Of a stretch of 8,238 bases of DNA, positions 1-5,920 are shown in pieces. Position numbers and translations under genes: made by a program. The stretch spans positions 1 through 8,238 of the forward strand of contig JAEDNZ010000081.1 of NCBI GenBank assembly GCA_016302215.1, written 5' to 3'. The notes under the pieces are model-generated. The model saw only the letters and a list, made by a program, of their open reading frames with translations, was not told the DNA's origin and made no database searches. Origin of the DNA: Muribaculaceae bacterium (GTDB lineage Bacteria > Bacteroidota > Bacteroidia > Bacteroidales > Muribaculaceae). Position 1 is the first letter of the stretch. Each line of letters starts with the position of its first letter.

Positions 1-417
1 ATAGCCACCAGCCTCATAGCCGCAATGTTTTATCAAGTGGTGATGTATTATTACCGGCGCATCGGAGCAGAGACATCCGGTGACGAGAAGCCGCTGACGC
101 GCCGCCACGACTATGTGCGCGAATTCATCAAGCTGGTGAATATCAACTATATGCGCGAGCGCTCAGTGGCTTATTATGCCTCTAAGCTGTTTATCTCGTC
201 AAAGTATCTGTCGCTGCTGGTCAAGGAGGCCACCGGGCGCTCTGCCGCCGCCTGGATTGACGAGTTTGTAATCATGGAGGCTAAGAATATGCTGCGCTTC
301 TCGGGCAAGAACATACAGCAGGTGGCCTACGCCCTCAACTTCTCCACGCAGTCATCGTTCGGCAAATACTTCAAGCACCTGACGGGCATGTCGCCCACCG
401 AGTATCAGAAGAGCTGA
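1..417 (+). CDS. AraC-family transcriptional regulator, C-terminal part (5' end outside window)
   Basis: The frame is open from base 1 to the TGA at 415-417, giving 138 visible residues, so this is the 3' end of a longer gene; the ATG at 25 is probably internal. The visible part is an AraC/XylS-type DNA-binding domain with two helix-turn-helix units. The first contains SVAYYASKLFISSKYLSLLV and the second contains IQQVAYALNFSTQSSFGKYF, followed by the family-typical end TGMSPTEY. The N-terminal ligand or cupin domain is not in the window, so neither effector nor targets can be named. Regulators of this shape in Bacteroidales often act on nearby sugar, efflux or stress genes, but nothing here shows the target. 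The next gene, dnaX, has its own promoter-like element and is probably unrelated. Family assignment is firm; function is unknown. Confidence 0.9.
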   Translation: MATSLIAAMFYQVVMYYYRRIGAETSGDEKPLTRRHDYVREFIKLVNINYMRERSVAYYASKLFISSKYLSLLVKEATGRSAAAWIDEFVIMEAKNMLRFSGKNIQQVAYALNFSTQSSFGKYFKHLTGMSPTEYQKS

Positions 418-449
418 CCCCGCGCCGCCGCCGGCCAAATCACCAATTA

Positions 450-470
450 GCCCCATTCGTGCCCCATTCG
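450..470. repeat. Two tandem copies of a 10-base unit upstream of dnaX
   Basis: GCCCCATTCG occurs at 450-459 and again at 461-470, separated by one T, so the period is 11 bases, about one helical turn. It lies between the AraC-family gene and the dnaX promoter-like box. Such same-face spacing would suit paired protein contacts, but a chance duplication is equally possible. Confidence 0.5.
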
Positions 471-526
471 GCGCAATTCTTTGCAAAAAAACGATGCTTT
501 GTCGCCATAGTGAGCGGAATTTTTTG

Positions 527-534
527 TAATTTTG
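527..534 (+). promoter_or_regulatory. Bacteroidota -7 promoter element for dnaX
   Basis: TAATTTTG matches the Bacteroidota primary sigma factor -7 consensus TAnnTTTG exactly. No good TTTG stands at the usual 19-21 base spacing upstream; the nearest (498-501) is 25 bases away. The box ends six bases before the dnaX ATG, so transcription would start at or within a base or two of the start codon, implying a leaderless or near-leaderless mRNA. Confidence 0.5.
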
Positions 535-540
535 CGCATT

Positions 541-2310
541 ATGGAAAATTATATCGTTTCGGCTCGAAAATACAGGCCGGCGACATTTGCGTCTGTGGTA
601 GGGCAGCCGGCATTGACAGCTACGCTGAAAAATGCCATTGCCACTGACCGCCTCGCGCATGCCTACCTCTTCTGCGGCTCGCGAGGCGTGGGCAAGACGT
701 CGTGCGCCCGTATTTTTGCCAAAACCATCAACTGCGCTTGCCGCACCGCTGATGGCGAGGCGTGCAACGAGTGCGACTCGTGCCGAGCTTTCAATGAAAA
801 CCGCTCGCTCAATATCCTTGAGCTTGATGCGGCGTCAAACAACGGCGTCGATAGCATGCATCAGCTGATAGAGCAAGTGCAGGTGCCGCCCACTCAGGGC
901 CACTATCGCGTGTTTATCGTCGATGAGGTGCACATGCTCTCAACGGGCGCTTTCAACGCCTTCCTCAAGACGCTTGAGGAGCCCCCGGCCCATGCCATCT
1001 TTATCCTTGCCACCACGGAGAAGCATAAGATTATACCCACGATACTGTCGCGGTGTCAAATCTATGACTTCAACCGCATCACCATACCCGATATGGTCAG
1101 CCACCTGCAGTATGTGGCGAGCCAAGAGGGCATCACGGCCGAGCCGGCGGCGCTCAATGTTATAGCACGTCAGGCCGATGGGGCTATGCGCGATGCGCTC
1201 TCCATCTTTGACCAGGTGGCGGCGTCCTCGCGTGGCAATATTACCTATCAGAGCACTATTGAAAACCTCAATGTGCTCGACACCTCGTATTATGACCGCC
1301 TGCTCGATGCCTTCCTCGCCCAGGACGTGGAGTCATCGCTGCTCATTTACAAGGAGATACGCGATAAGGGCTTTGACTCACATTTCTTCATCACCGGCCT
1401 GGGCGACTACCTGCGCGACCTGATGGTGGCGTCAAACCCGGCCACGGCGGTGCTCCTCGAGGCCCCCGATGACGAGCGCCAAGCCATCACTGAGCGCGCC
1501 AAGCGCTGCACACCGCAATTCCTGTATCAGGCGATGGCGCTCTGCAACGATGCCGACCTCAACTTCCGCACCGTCACCAACAAGCAATTCTTAGTGGAGC
1601 TGACGCTCATCAGACTGTGCCAACGACTCAGCCCCTCCCCCAATAAACGAGGCAAGGGAGAGGGGCTATTGCGCTCTATAGCCAAGCCTCGCAGCGCCGC
1701 GCCGGCAGCTCCTCAGCCGGCGGCGACGCCCAAAGTAGCAGCGCCCAAGCCGCCCGTGACGCCATCACAGGCTGCTATGGCGCCCGCCACAATACCCTCG
1801 GTCGCAGCAATGCCACTGCCCAAGGCCGGCATCGCCGTGCCCAAACCGGCTCGCGTGCTGCAGCGCAGCCACTCTATGTCAATAGCCAGCCTCAGCGATG
1901 CGTCCAAGCCGACGCCGGCTGATGGCGGGGCGCCGACCAATCTGCGTAGCAATGCTTTCGCTCTCGATGATATAAAGACACTCTGGAGCCGATATATTGA
2001 CGATAACCCGCATAGCCATGTGCTCATCGCCGCCATGCGCGATGCATCGCTCGACAAGGTAGAGGGCTGCACCTGCGCGGTCACTGTGCACAGCGGCGCT
2101 CAGGCGGCGGCGTTGAATGACAACCTCGACGCCCTGATGGCATATCTGCGCCACGGATTGCGCAATGACGCTATATCGCTGGATATCAAAATCACTGATG
2201 CCGGCACTTCGCCCTTGACATGGAGCGAGAAGGAGCTGCTACAGCATATCATAGAGCAAAACCCAGGTGCCAAGGAGTTTATTGAAGCCATGCAGATGTC
2301 ATTCAACTGA
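541..2310 (+). CDS. dnaX: DNA polymerase III subunit gamma/tau (DnaX)
   Basis: DnaX is the AAA+ motor of the sliding-clamp loader of the replicative polymerase. The product is 589 residues from ATG 541, in the usual range for Bacteroidota. Visible motifs: Walker A GSRGVGKT (46-53); zinc-binding cysteines C65, C75, C78 and C81; Walker B with DEVHML (128-133); sensor 1 LATTE (156-160); and the SRC motif (170-172) that carries the arginine finger. The clamp-loader collar domain runs to about residue 360. A low-complexity Ala/Pro-rich linker (about 377-450) follows, then a C-terminal domain (about 470-589) that probably corresponds to the tau-specific part. I chose ATG 541 over TTG 532 because it starts with the conserved N-terminus (ENYIVSARKYRP) and because TTG 532 lies inside the -7 box. 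At residues 364-375 a palindromic element is translated in frame just after the collar domain, which is unusual. Confidence 0.97.
   Translation: MENYIVSARKYRPATFASVVGQPALTATLKNAIATDRLAHAYLFCGSRGVGKTSCARIFAKTINCACRTADGEACNECDSCRAFNENRSLNILELDAASNNGVDSMHQLIEQVQVPPTQGHYRVFIVDEVHMLSTGAFNAFLKTLEEPPAHAIFILATTEKHKIIPTILSRCQIYDFNRITIPDMVSHLQYVASQEGITAEPAALNVIARQADGAMRDALSIFDQVAASSRGNITYQSTIENLNVLDTSYYDRLLDAFLAQDVESSLLIYKEIRDKGFDSHFFITGLGDYLRDLMVASNPATAVLLEAPDDERQAITERAKRCTPQFLYQAMALCNDADLNFRTVTNKQFLVELTLIRLCQRLSPSPNKRGKGEGLLRSIAKPRSAAPAAPQPAATPKVAAPKPPVTPSQAAMAPATIPSVAAMPLPKAGIAVPKPARVLQRSHSMSIASLSDASKPTPADGGAPTNLRSNAFALDDIKTLWSRYIDDNPHSHVLIAAMRDASLDKVEGCTCAVTVHSGAQAAALNDNLDALMAYLRHGLRNDAISLDIKITDAGTSPLTWSEKELLQHIIEQNPGAKEFIEAMQMSFN
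1630..1667. repeat. Palindromic element translated in frame inside dnaX
   Basis: Arms AGCCCCTC (1630-1637) and GAGGGGCT (1660-1667) are perfect inverted repeats. After one mismatch they extend with CCC (1639-1641) and GGG (1656-1658), around a 14-base loop. The element is read as residues 364-375 (SPSPNKRGKGEG) at the junction between the folded clamp-loader domains and the flexible Ala/Pro linker, where an insertion would be tolerated. It resembles small palindromic dispersed repeats that can insert into genes without breaking frame. No second copy occurs in this window, so its dispersed nature is inference. Confidence 0.6.
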
Positions 2311-2382
2311 TGCCCCGGCTCGCCAATATGATTTAATTATAGAAAACCAAGTATATACCCCACACATCACCTTACACGAGTA

Positions 2383-3909
2383 ATGATACAAAGCCAACGA
2401 TTTATGCTCAGACATTTATACCTCCCGGCAGCAATGCTGCTGATACCTGCGCTTGGCGCTAGTGCCGAGGCCTTGAGAGTAGAGTGCACGCCCGGCACGC
2501 TCGCCGCCTCAGTGGAGGCGCCCGAGAGCGTCACCGACCTGGTGATTACCGGCACGGTCAATGCCGCTGACCTTTTCTTCGCGGGGCAGCAGCTGCCTAA
2601 TTTGCAGACCCTCGCCATGGGCACAGTAGCTATCGATGAATACAAGGGCGACAAGCTCTACGGGCGCCGTGAGTGGCCCGCCAACACCATCCCCGAGGGC
2701 GCTTTTGCCGGCTGCCCGGCGTCAACCATTTACATGCCCACAGCCGAGGGTTTGGTGATACAGCAGTCAGCCTTTGCCGGCTCGGCATTACAGACCATGA
2801 GCCTGCTCACGAGCGTCAGCGCTGTGGGCGACGGCGCCTTTGCCGGCTGCCCGGCTCTCACTGAGGTGTATATGCCCGACATCAGCAGCTATGGCAATTA
2901 TATTTTTGCCGGATGTAAGGCGCTGAATAAAGCTAAATTAGCCATACAGACACTCCCCGAGGGCACCTTTGCCGACTGCTCGGCGCTGGCCACCCTTGAG
3001 GGCGATGACCTGGTGCGCAACATTGGCAAATATGCCTTTGCCAACTGCTCGGCGCTCCGCCACTATGCCGTGAGCCCCAACCTGTATGTCATCGATGAGG
3101 GCGCTTTTATGCACTCCGGCCTCGAGGCCTTTGACGCCTCGGCGGCGGCATCGTTCACCGTGGTGGGGCCGTGGGCTTTTGCCTATTGCGCGTCACTGTC
3201 AGAGGTGCATCTGTCCAATGCCATCGTCAAGATGGGCGAGGGCGCTTTCTTTGACTGTGCGCAGCTCTCGGCCGCCATCTTGCCGCCATCGGTGCGTCAG
3301 GTGTCAAACTACCTCTTTAAGGGCGCTGCTGCCGTGACCTCTGACAATCTCAACATTGCCGGCGCTACCGCTATAGGCGACTACGCCATGGCGCGTATGG
3401 AGGGCCTCGGCTCTGTCACTCTCCCCGGCTCGCTGACGTCGGTGGGCGAGGGCGCTTTCCTCGGCCTCAAGGCCTCGATAGTGTATGCTCAGGCTTTGGC
3501 GGCCGTGCCCGTCACCGCCGCTGATGCTTTTGCCGAGATTGATCAGCCCGCCGTCACGCTTTATGTGGCTGATGACCTCTATGAGGACTTTGCTGCCGCT
3601 GACCAGTGGCGCGAGTTTAACATCGTGAAGTACAGCTCGGGCGTTGATGATGCACTCGGCACCATCACGCTGGAGGGCACTCCGGCACTCAAGGCTCGCT
3701 TTGTGGGCACAGACCTGCAGGTGAGCATCGACGGCATCAACATAGCGTGGATAGCCCTTTACAACGAGGCCGGACTCTTGCTCACCGCCGTAGAGCCTGA
3801 TGCCGATGTCGTCACTATCCCTACCGAGGCCATGCAAGCACGTGTCTTCATCGTGAGCGCACGTCTCGCCGATGGCACCGATGCCTCACTCAAGATAGCA
3901 CGCCGATAG
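2383..3909 (+). CDS. Secreted BspA-like leucine-rich-repeat protein
   Basis: The 508-residue product starts with a signal peptide (basic start, hydrophobic core at about 11-24, AxA-type cleavage after ALGASA near residue 28). ATG 2404 (Met8) is an alternative start that keeps the signal. From about residue 103 to 385 there are roughly a dozen LRR_5/BspA-type repeats built on a G-A-F-A-G-C core followed by a short strand, for example at 106-111, 151-156, 217-222, 265-269, 287-292 and 357-359. Several are degenerate (WAFAYC, YLFKGA, YAMARM). The segment around 393-416 (LYVADDLYEDF...) is the typical closing element of such arrays. Residues about 430-508 form a beta-rich tail resembling Por/type IX-type sorting domains, so surface delivery is likely but unproven. 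BspA relatives bind host proteins or other bacteria; the ligand here is unknown. trmB starts four bases after the stop, so the two are probably co-transcribed. Confidence 0.88.
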   Translation: MIQSQRFMLRHLYLPAAMLLIPALGASAEALRVECTPGTLAASVEAPESVTDLVITGTVNAADLFFAGQQLPNLQTLAMGTVAIDEYKGDKLYGRREWPANTIPEGAFAGCPASTIYMPTAEGLVIQQSAFAGSALQTMSLLTSVSAVGDGAFAGCPALTEVYMPDISSYGNYIFAGCKALNKAKLAIQTLPEGTFADCSALATLEGDDLVRNIGKYAFANCSALRHYAVSPNLYVIDEGAFMHSGLEAFDASAAASFTVVGPWAFAYCASLSEVHLSNAIVKMGEGAFFDCAQLSAAILPPSVRQVSNYLFKGAAAVTSDNLNIAGATAIGDYAMARMEGLGSVTLPGSLTSVGEGAFLGLKASIVYAQALAAVPVTAADAFAEIDQPAVTLYVADDLYEDFAAADQWREFNIVKYSSGVDDALGTITLEGTPALKARFVGTDLQVSIDGINIAWIALYNEAGLLLTAVEPDADVVTIPTEAMQARVFIVSARLADGTDASLKIARR

Positions 3910-3913
3910 CGAT

Positions 3914-4672
3914 ATGGGTAAAAACAAGCTACGCAAATTCAGCGAGATGGAGACCATTGACCTGGTGCTCCAATACCCGTTTGCGCGTCTCAAGGCCGAG
4001 GGCTTTGCGATGCGCGGCCGCTGGCACGATGACTTCTTCCACAACACCAATCCCATAGTGCTGGAGCTGGGTTGCGGCAAGGGCGAATACACCGTGGGGC
4101 TGGCGCGTATGTATCCCGACAAGAACTTCATCGGCATCGACATCAAGGGCGCACGCATGTACACCGGCGCTTGTCAGGCACGCGATGCCGCCATGGGCAA
4201 TGTGGCCTTTCTGCGCACCTCGATAGAGCTGCTGGCATCGTTTTTCGCGCCGGGCGAGGTCAGCGAGATATGGATTACCTTCCCTGACCCCCAGATGCGC
4301 AAGACACGCAAGCGCCTCACCTCCACCCGCTTTATGGAGCTTTACCGACAGGTGCTCGCTGACGGAGGCATGGTGAGGCTCAAGACTGACAGCCCATTTC
4401 TCTACGCCTACACTCGCGCCATGGCCGACCTTAACGGCTTGCGCAAGGAGGTGGATACCGCTGACCTGTATGCCGCCGGCCTCGATGACCCCATCTTAGA
4501 TATCAAGACGCACTATGAACGGCAGTGGCTGGCGCGCGGCCTTACCATCAAATATATAGCTTTTGCCCTCGACCATCACACACAGCTCGCCGAGCCGGCT
4601 GATGAGTTTGAGCGCGACACTTATCGCTCGTATTCGCGAGGCATCATTCAAAATGAGCACGCCCTTGACTGA
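3914..4672 (+). CDS. trmB: tRNA (guanine-N7)-methyltransferase TrmB
   Basis: This enzyme uses S-adenosylmethionine to make m7G at position 46 in the variable loop of tRNAs. The 252-residue product shows the class I methyltransferase motif ELGCGKGEYT (51-60), the acidic SAM-ribose loop GIDIKGAR (74-81), the TrmB signature FPDP with a basic stretch RKTRKR (123-134), and the C-terminal TxYE motif in THYERQW (199-205). The N-terminus starts with the basic MGKNKLRKF expected of Bacteroidota TrmB, supporting ATG 3914. It begins four bases after the stop of the LRR protein, and the next gene starts 20 bases before its stop, so it lies in a compact transcription unit with two envelope genes. All key motifs are intact. 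Confidence 0.96.
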   Translation: MGKNKLRKFSEMETIDLVLQYPFARLKAEGFAMRGRWHDDFFHNTNPIVLELGCGKGEYTVGLARMYPDKNFIGIDIKGARMYTGACQARDAAMGNVAFLRTSIELLASFFAPGEVSEIWITFPDPQMRKTRKRLTSTRFMELYRQVLADGGMVRLKTDSPFLYAYTRAMADLNGLRKEVDTADLYAAGLDDPILDIKTHYERQWLARGLTIKYIAFALDHHTQLAEPADEFERDTYRSYSRGIIQNEHALD

Positions 4673-5627
4673 TAGCTCCGCGGCGGCGGCATCACCGGCA
4701 TCATCACCGACATCGCGCATACCGGTGCTTGACTTAATCAAGACCGTGGCTATGCTGGGTGTCATAGGCCTACATTCCTTTAATGGCCCGGCCTATTATT
4801 GCATGTCCTTTGCCATACCGGTGTTCTTTATGATGACGGGCTATCTGCAGATAACGCGGCCTCGCCCGGTGCGCTACTGTGCCATTAAGATATACAAGAT
4901 AGCGAGGTATCTGCTGCTGGTGGGTATTTGCTATACCATAGCCAAATATGTCATCAGTGGCGAGGTAGCGCCCATTGACATCGTCAAAAACATCTACCTG
5001 GGTGTGTTTCAGCACAATAATTTAGGGCTGGTGTGGTTTCTCGCAGCGTTGGCGCTGGTCTATGTGGCAATGCCTCTGCTGAGCTGCTTATATGGCCGTC
5101 ATCGCCGCTTCTTTATCGCCCTGACCATAGGGCTTCTGGTGTGGCAAGCTGTGTCGTTTGCGCGGGAGCTTGTGGCCGGTGTGCCGCTGGAGTCGCACAC
5201 GCCTCAGTTCTTGCGCCTGTGGCATTGGTTTGGATACGCATGTCTTGGAGCCTTGCTGCGCGAGGCGCGGCTGCAGCACCTATTGCGCCACCTGTGGCTG
5301 TTGCTGATACCGGCGATAGTAGCCACGGCGATGCTCGGGCTGCGGTATTCGTGGCTTGCAGAGTGCTTTTACGGCAGCCTGCCCGTGGTTATATACAGCA
5401 CGGCCATTTTTGTGCTGTTGCTGCGAGTGCCTATTAAGCCCTCGCGGCTCATCGCAGCCATACCGCCGCTGTTTGTGCCCGTCTATACCATACACTGGTA
5501 TGTGGTCGATGCCCTTAGACCATTTTTCTGCGGCTTTCCCCTCTTTGTCGCCACCACCATCGTCAGCGTTGGCCTTGCGTGGCTCGTCACGCGGCCGCCG
5601 CTGCTGCGCCGCCTCCTCACGATATGA
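4653..5627 (+). CDS. Membrane acyltransferase, acyltransferase-3 family
   Basis: The 324-residue product has about ten hydrophobic segments across its length, as in acyltransferase-3 proteins that move acyl groups such as acetyl or succinyl onto sugars or other envelope molecules. Visible family features are the N-terminal LDLIKTVAMLGVIGLHS (26-42) with the conserved His41, then IPVFFMMTGYL (55-65), corresponding to the usual FFxxSGY motif with Thr in place of Ser, and near the end VPVYTIHWYVV, matching the conserved Y-x-x-H region. I chose ATG 4653 because it gives a short Ser/Ala-rich cytoplasmic tail just before the first membrane segment; longer in-frame starts such as TTG 4563 would overlap trmB deeply. 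The 20-base overlap with trmB suggests translational coupling. The acceptor molecule cannot be told from sequence. Confidence 0.85.
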   Translation: MSTPLTDSSAAAASPASSPTSRIPVLDLIKTVAMLGVIGLHSFNGPAYYCMSFAIPVFFMMTGYLQITRPRPVRYCAIKIYKIARYLLLVGICYTIAKYVISGEVAPIDIVKNIYLGVFQHNNLGLVWFLAALALVYVAMPLLSCLYGRHRRFFIALTIGLLVWQAVSFARELVAGVPLESHTPQFLRLWHWFGYACLGALLREARLQHLLRHLWLLLIPAIVATAMLGLRYSWLAECFYGSLPVVIYSTAIFVLLLRVPIKPSRLIAAIPPLFVPVYTIHWYVVDALRPFFCGFPLFVATTIVSVGLAWLVTRPPLLRRLLTI

Positions 5628-5645
5628 TTATGGGGCAGAATTATC

Positions 5646-5670
5646 GCAAATTTTTTAGGGTAAAATTTGC
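5646..5670. promoter_or_regulatory. 9-bp perfect dyad overlapping the cysK promoter -33 box (possible operator)
   Basis: GCAAATTTT (5646-5654) and AAAATTTGC (5662-5670) are perfect inverted repeats around a 7-base spacer TTAGGGT. The right arm contains the TTTG taken as the -33 element, so a dimeric regulator bound here would compete with RNA polymerase or touch it. The dyad also lies 19 bases after the acyltransferase stop, so an alternative reading is a terminator hairpin for that gene; however, no T run follows the right arm. Confidence 0.5.
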
Positions 5671-5696
5671 TATTAGCTAAAAACATTATAAATTTG
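5666..5696 (+). promoter_or_regulatory. Promoter of the cysK-cysE operon
   Basis: TTTG (5666-5669) and TAAATTTG (5689-5696) match the Bacteroidota -33 and -7 elements with a 19-base spacer, the preferred spacing. Transcription would start near 5701-5703, about 220 bases before cysK. That gives a long leader holding a short cysteine-rich reading frame and a terminator-like hairpin. Confidence 0.72.
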
Positions 5697-5724
5697 TGGT
5701 CGAAAATCAGATAGTAACGTGAGA

Positions 5725-5808
5725 ATGACACATTACCGCACATCATCGCAAGCATGTTGTTGCTGTTGTACCGAATCAGCTCTATGGCTCGGCGCAACTG
5801 ACGTGTAG
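5725..5808 (+). CDS. Putative cysteine-rich leader peptide of the cysK-cysE operon
   Basis: A 27-codon frame starts at the first ATG after the predicted transcription start (about 23 bases in) and ends at TAG 5806-5808. Codons 11-15 (5755-5769) read TGT TGT TGC TGT TGT, five cysteines in a row, within the peptide segment SSQACCCCCTESALW. Five adjacent codons for a rare amino acid, directly upstream of cysteine biosynthesis genes and 41 bases before a terminator-like hairpin, is what an amino-acid attenuator looks like. Ribosomes would stall here when Cys-tRNA is scarce. Only a weak GTGAG sits before the ATG, normal for Bacteroidota. Cysteine-rich leader peptides controlling sulfur genes are known in mycobacteria; I know of none described in Bacteroidales. 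A competing frame (ATG 5754) reads the same run as leucines. No homologues could be compared, so the role is inferred. Confidence 0.65.
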   Translation: MTHYRTSSQACCCCCTESALWLGATDV

Positions 5809-5856
5809 GTATGTATTCGTAATAGTATAACCAATATCACAATAGTTATAGCCTTG
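5783..5856 (+). other. Alternative RNA pairings in the cysK leader (candidate antiterminator)
   Basis: Three pairings can be drawn by eye. UAUGGCU (5783-5789, inside the leader frame) can pair with AGCCUUG (5850-5856) with one U-U mismatch and one wobble, taking up most of the left arm of the terminator. GGUAUGU (5808-5814) can pair with GUAUaACC (5825-5832) with one bulge. UAUAAC (5826-5831) can pair perfectly with GUUAUA (5845-5850). The second and third exclude each other. A ribosome stalled on the cysteine codons would leave 5783-5789 free, while one at the stop codon would cover or crowd it, which fits attenuation logic. Energies were not computed. Confidence 0.35.
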
Positions 5857-5877
5857 CTAATAATGGTGAGGCTTTTT
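5850..5877 (+). terminator. Intrinsic-terminator-like hairpin in the cysK leader
   Basis: AGCCTTGC (5850-5857) pairs with GTGAGGCT (5866-5873) over eight positions (six Watson-Crick, two G-U) around the loop TAATAATG. Four further T follow, making a five-T run 5873-5877. It lies between the cysteine-rich frame and cysK with no gene ending just before it, so its natural role would be premature termination of the cys operon transcript. The T run is short, so it may be a modest terminator. Confidence 0.6.
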
Positions 5878-5913
5878 ATGTGTTGTATATAAAGTATCAC
5901 TTTTAAAAACATC

Positions 5914-5919
5914 AGAAGG
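5914..5919 (+). promoter_or_regulatory. Shine-Dalgarno-like site before cysK
   Basis: AGAAGG stands one base before the cysK ATG at 5921. Spacing is shorter than the usual 5-9 bases and Bacteroidota depend little on such sites, so its value is mainly to mark the start. Confidence 0.35.
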
Positions 5920-5920
5920 T

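Noticed and set aside
532..540. TTG 532 as the dnaX start.
   Set aside because: It falls inside the -7 promoter element and adds three non-conserved residues; ATG 541 matches the conserved N-terminus.
3304..3837. 177-codon minus-strand frame opposite the LRR gene.
   Set aside because: It is antisense to a well-supported gene, shows no recognisable motif, and long shadow frames are expected in this GC-rich coding DNA.
4563..4652. Longer acyltransferase reading from TTG 4563.
   Set aside because: It overlaps trmB by over 100 bases and adds 30 residues with no family similarity; ATG 4653 is preferred.
5755..5769. The TGT-rich run as a mere microsatellite.
   Set aside because: Possible in principle, but its place within a frame between promoter and terminator, directly before cysteine genes, makes chance less likely. 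Kept as the null hypothesis.
5754..5801. Overlapping short frame from ATG 5754 that reads the same TGT-rich run as four leucine codons, suggesting a leucine leader.
   Set aside because: The downstream genes make cysteine, not leucine, and ATG 5725 is the first start after the predicted promoter. The single T-to-C difference in the run is synonymous in both frames, so it does not decide; comparison with relatives would.
5697..5920. A riboswitch or T-box in the cysK leader.
   Set aside because: I could not recognise T-box, SAM or other known riboswitch core motifs by eye, and the short cysteine frame explains the leader better. A covariance-model search would settle it.
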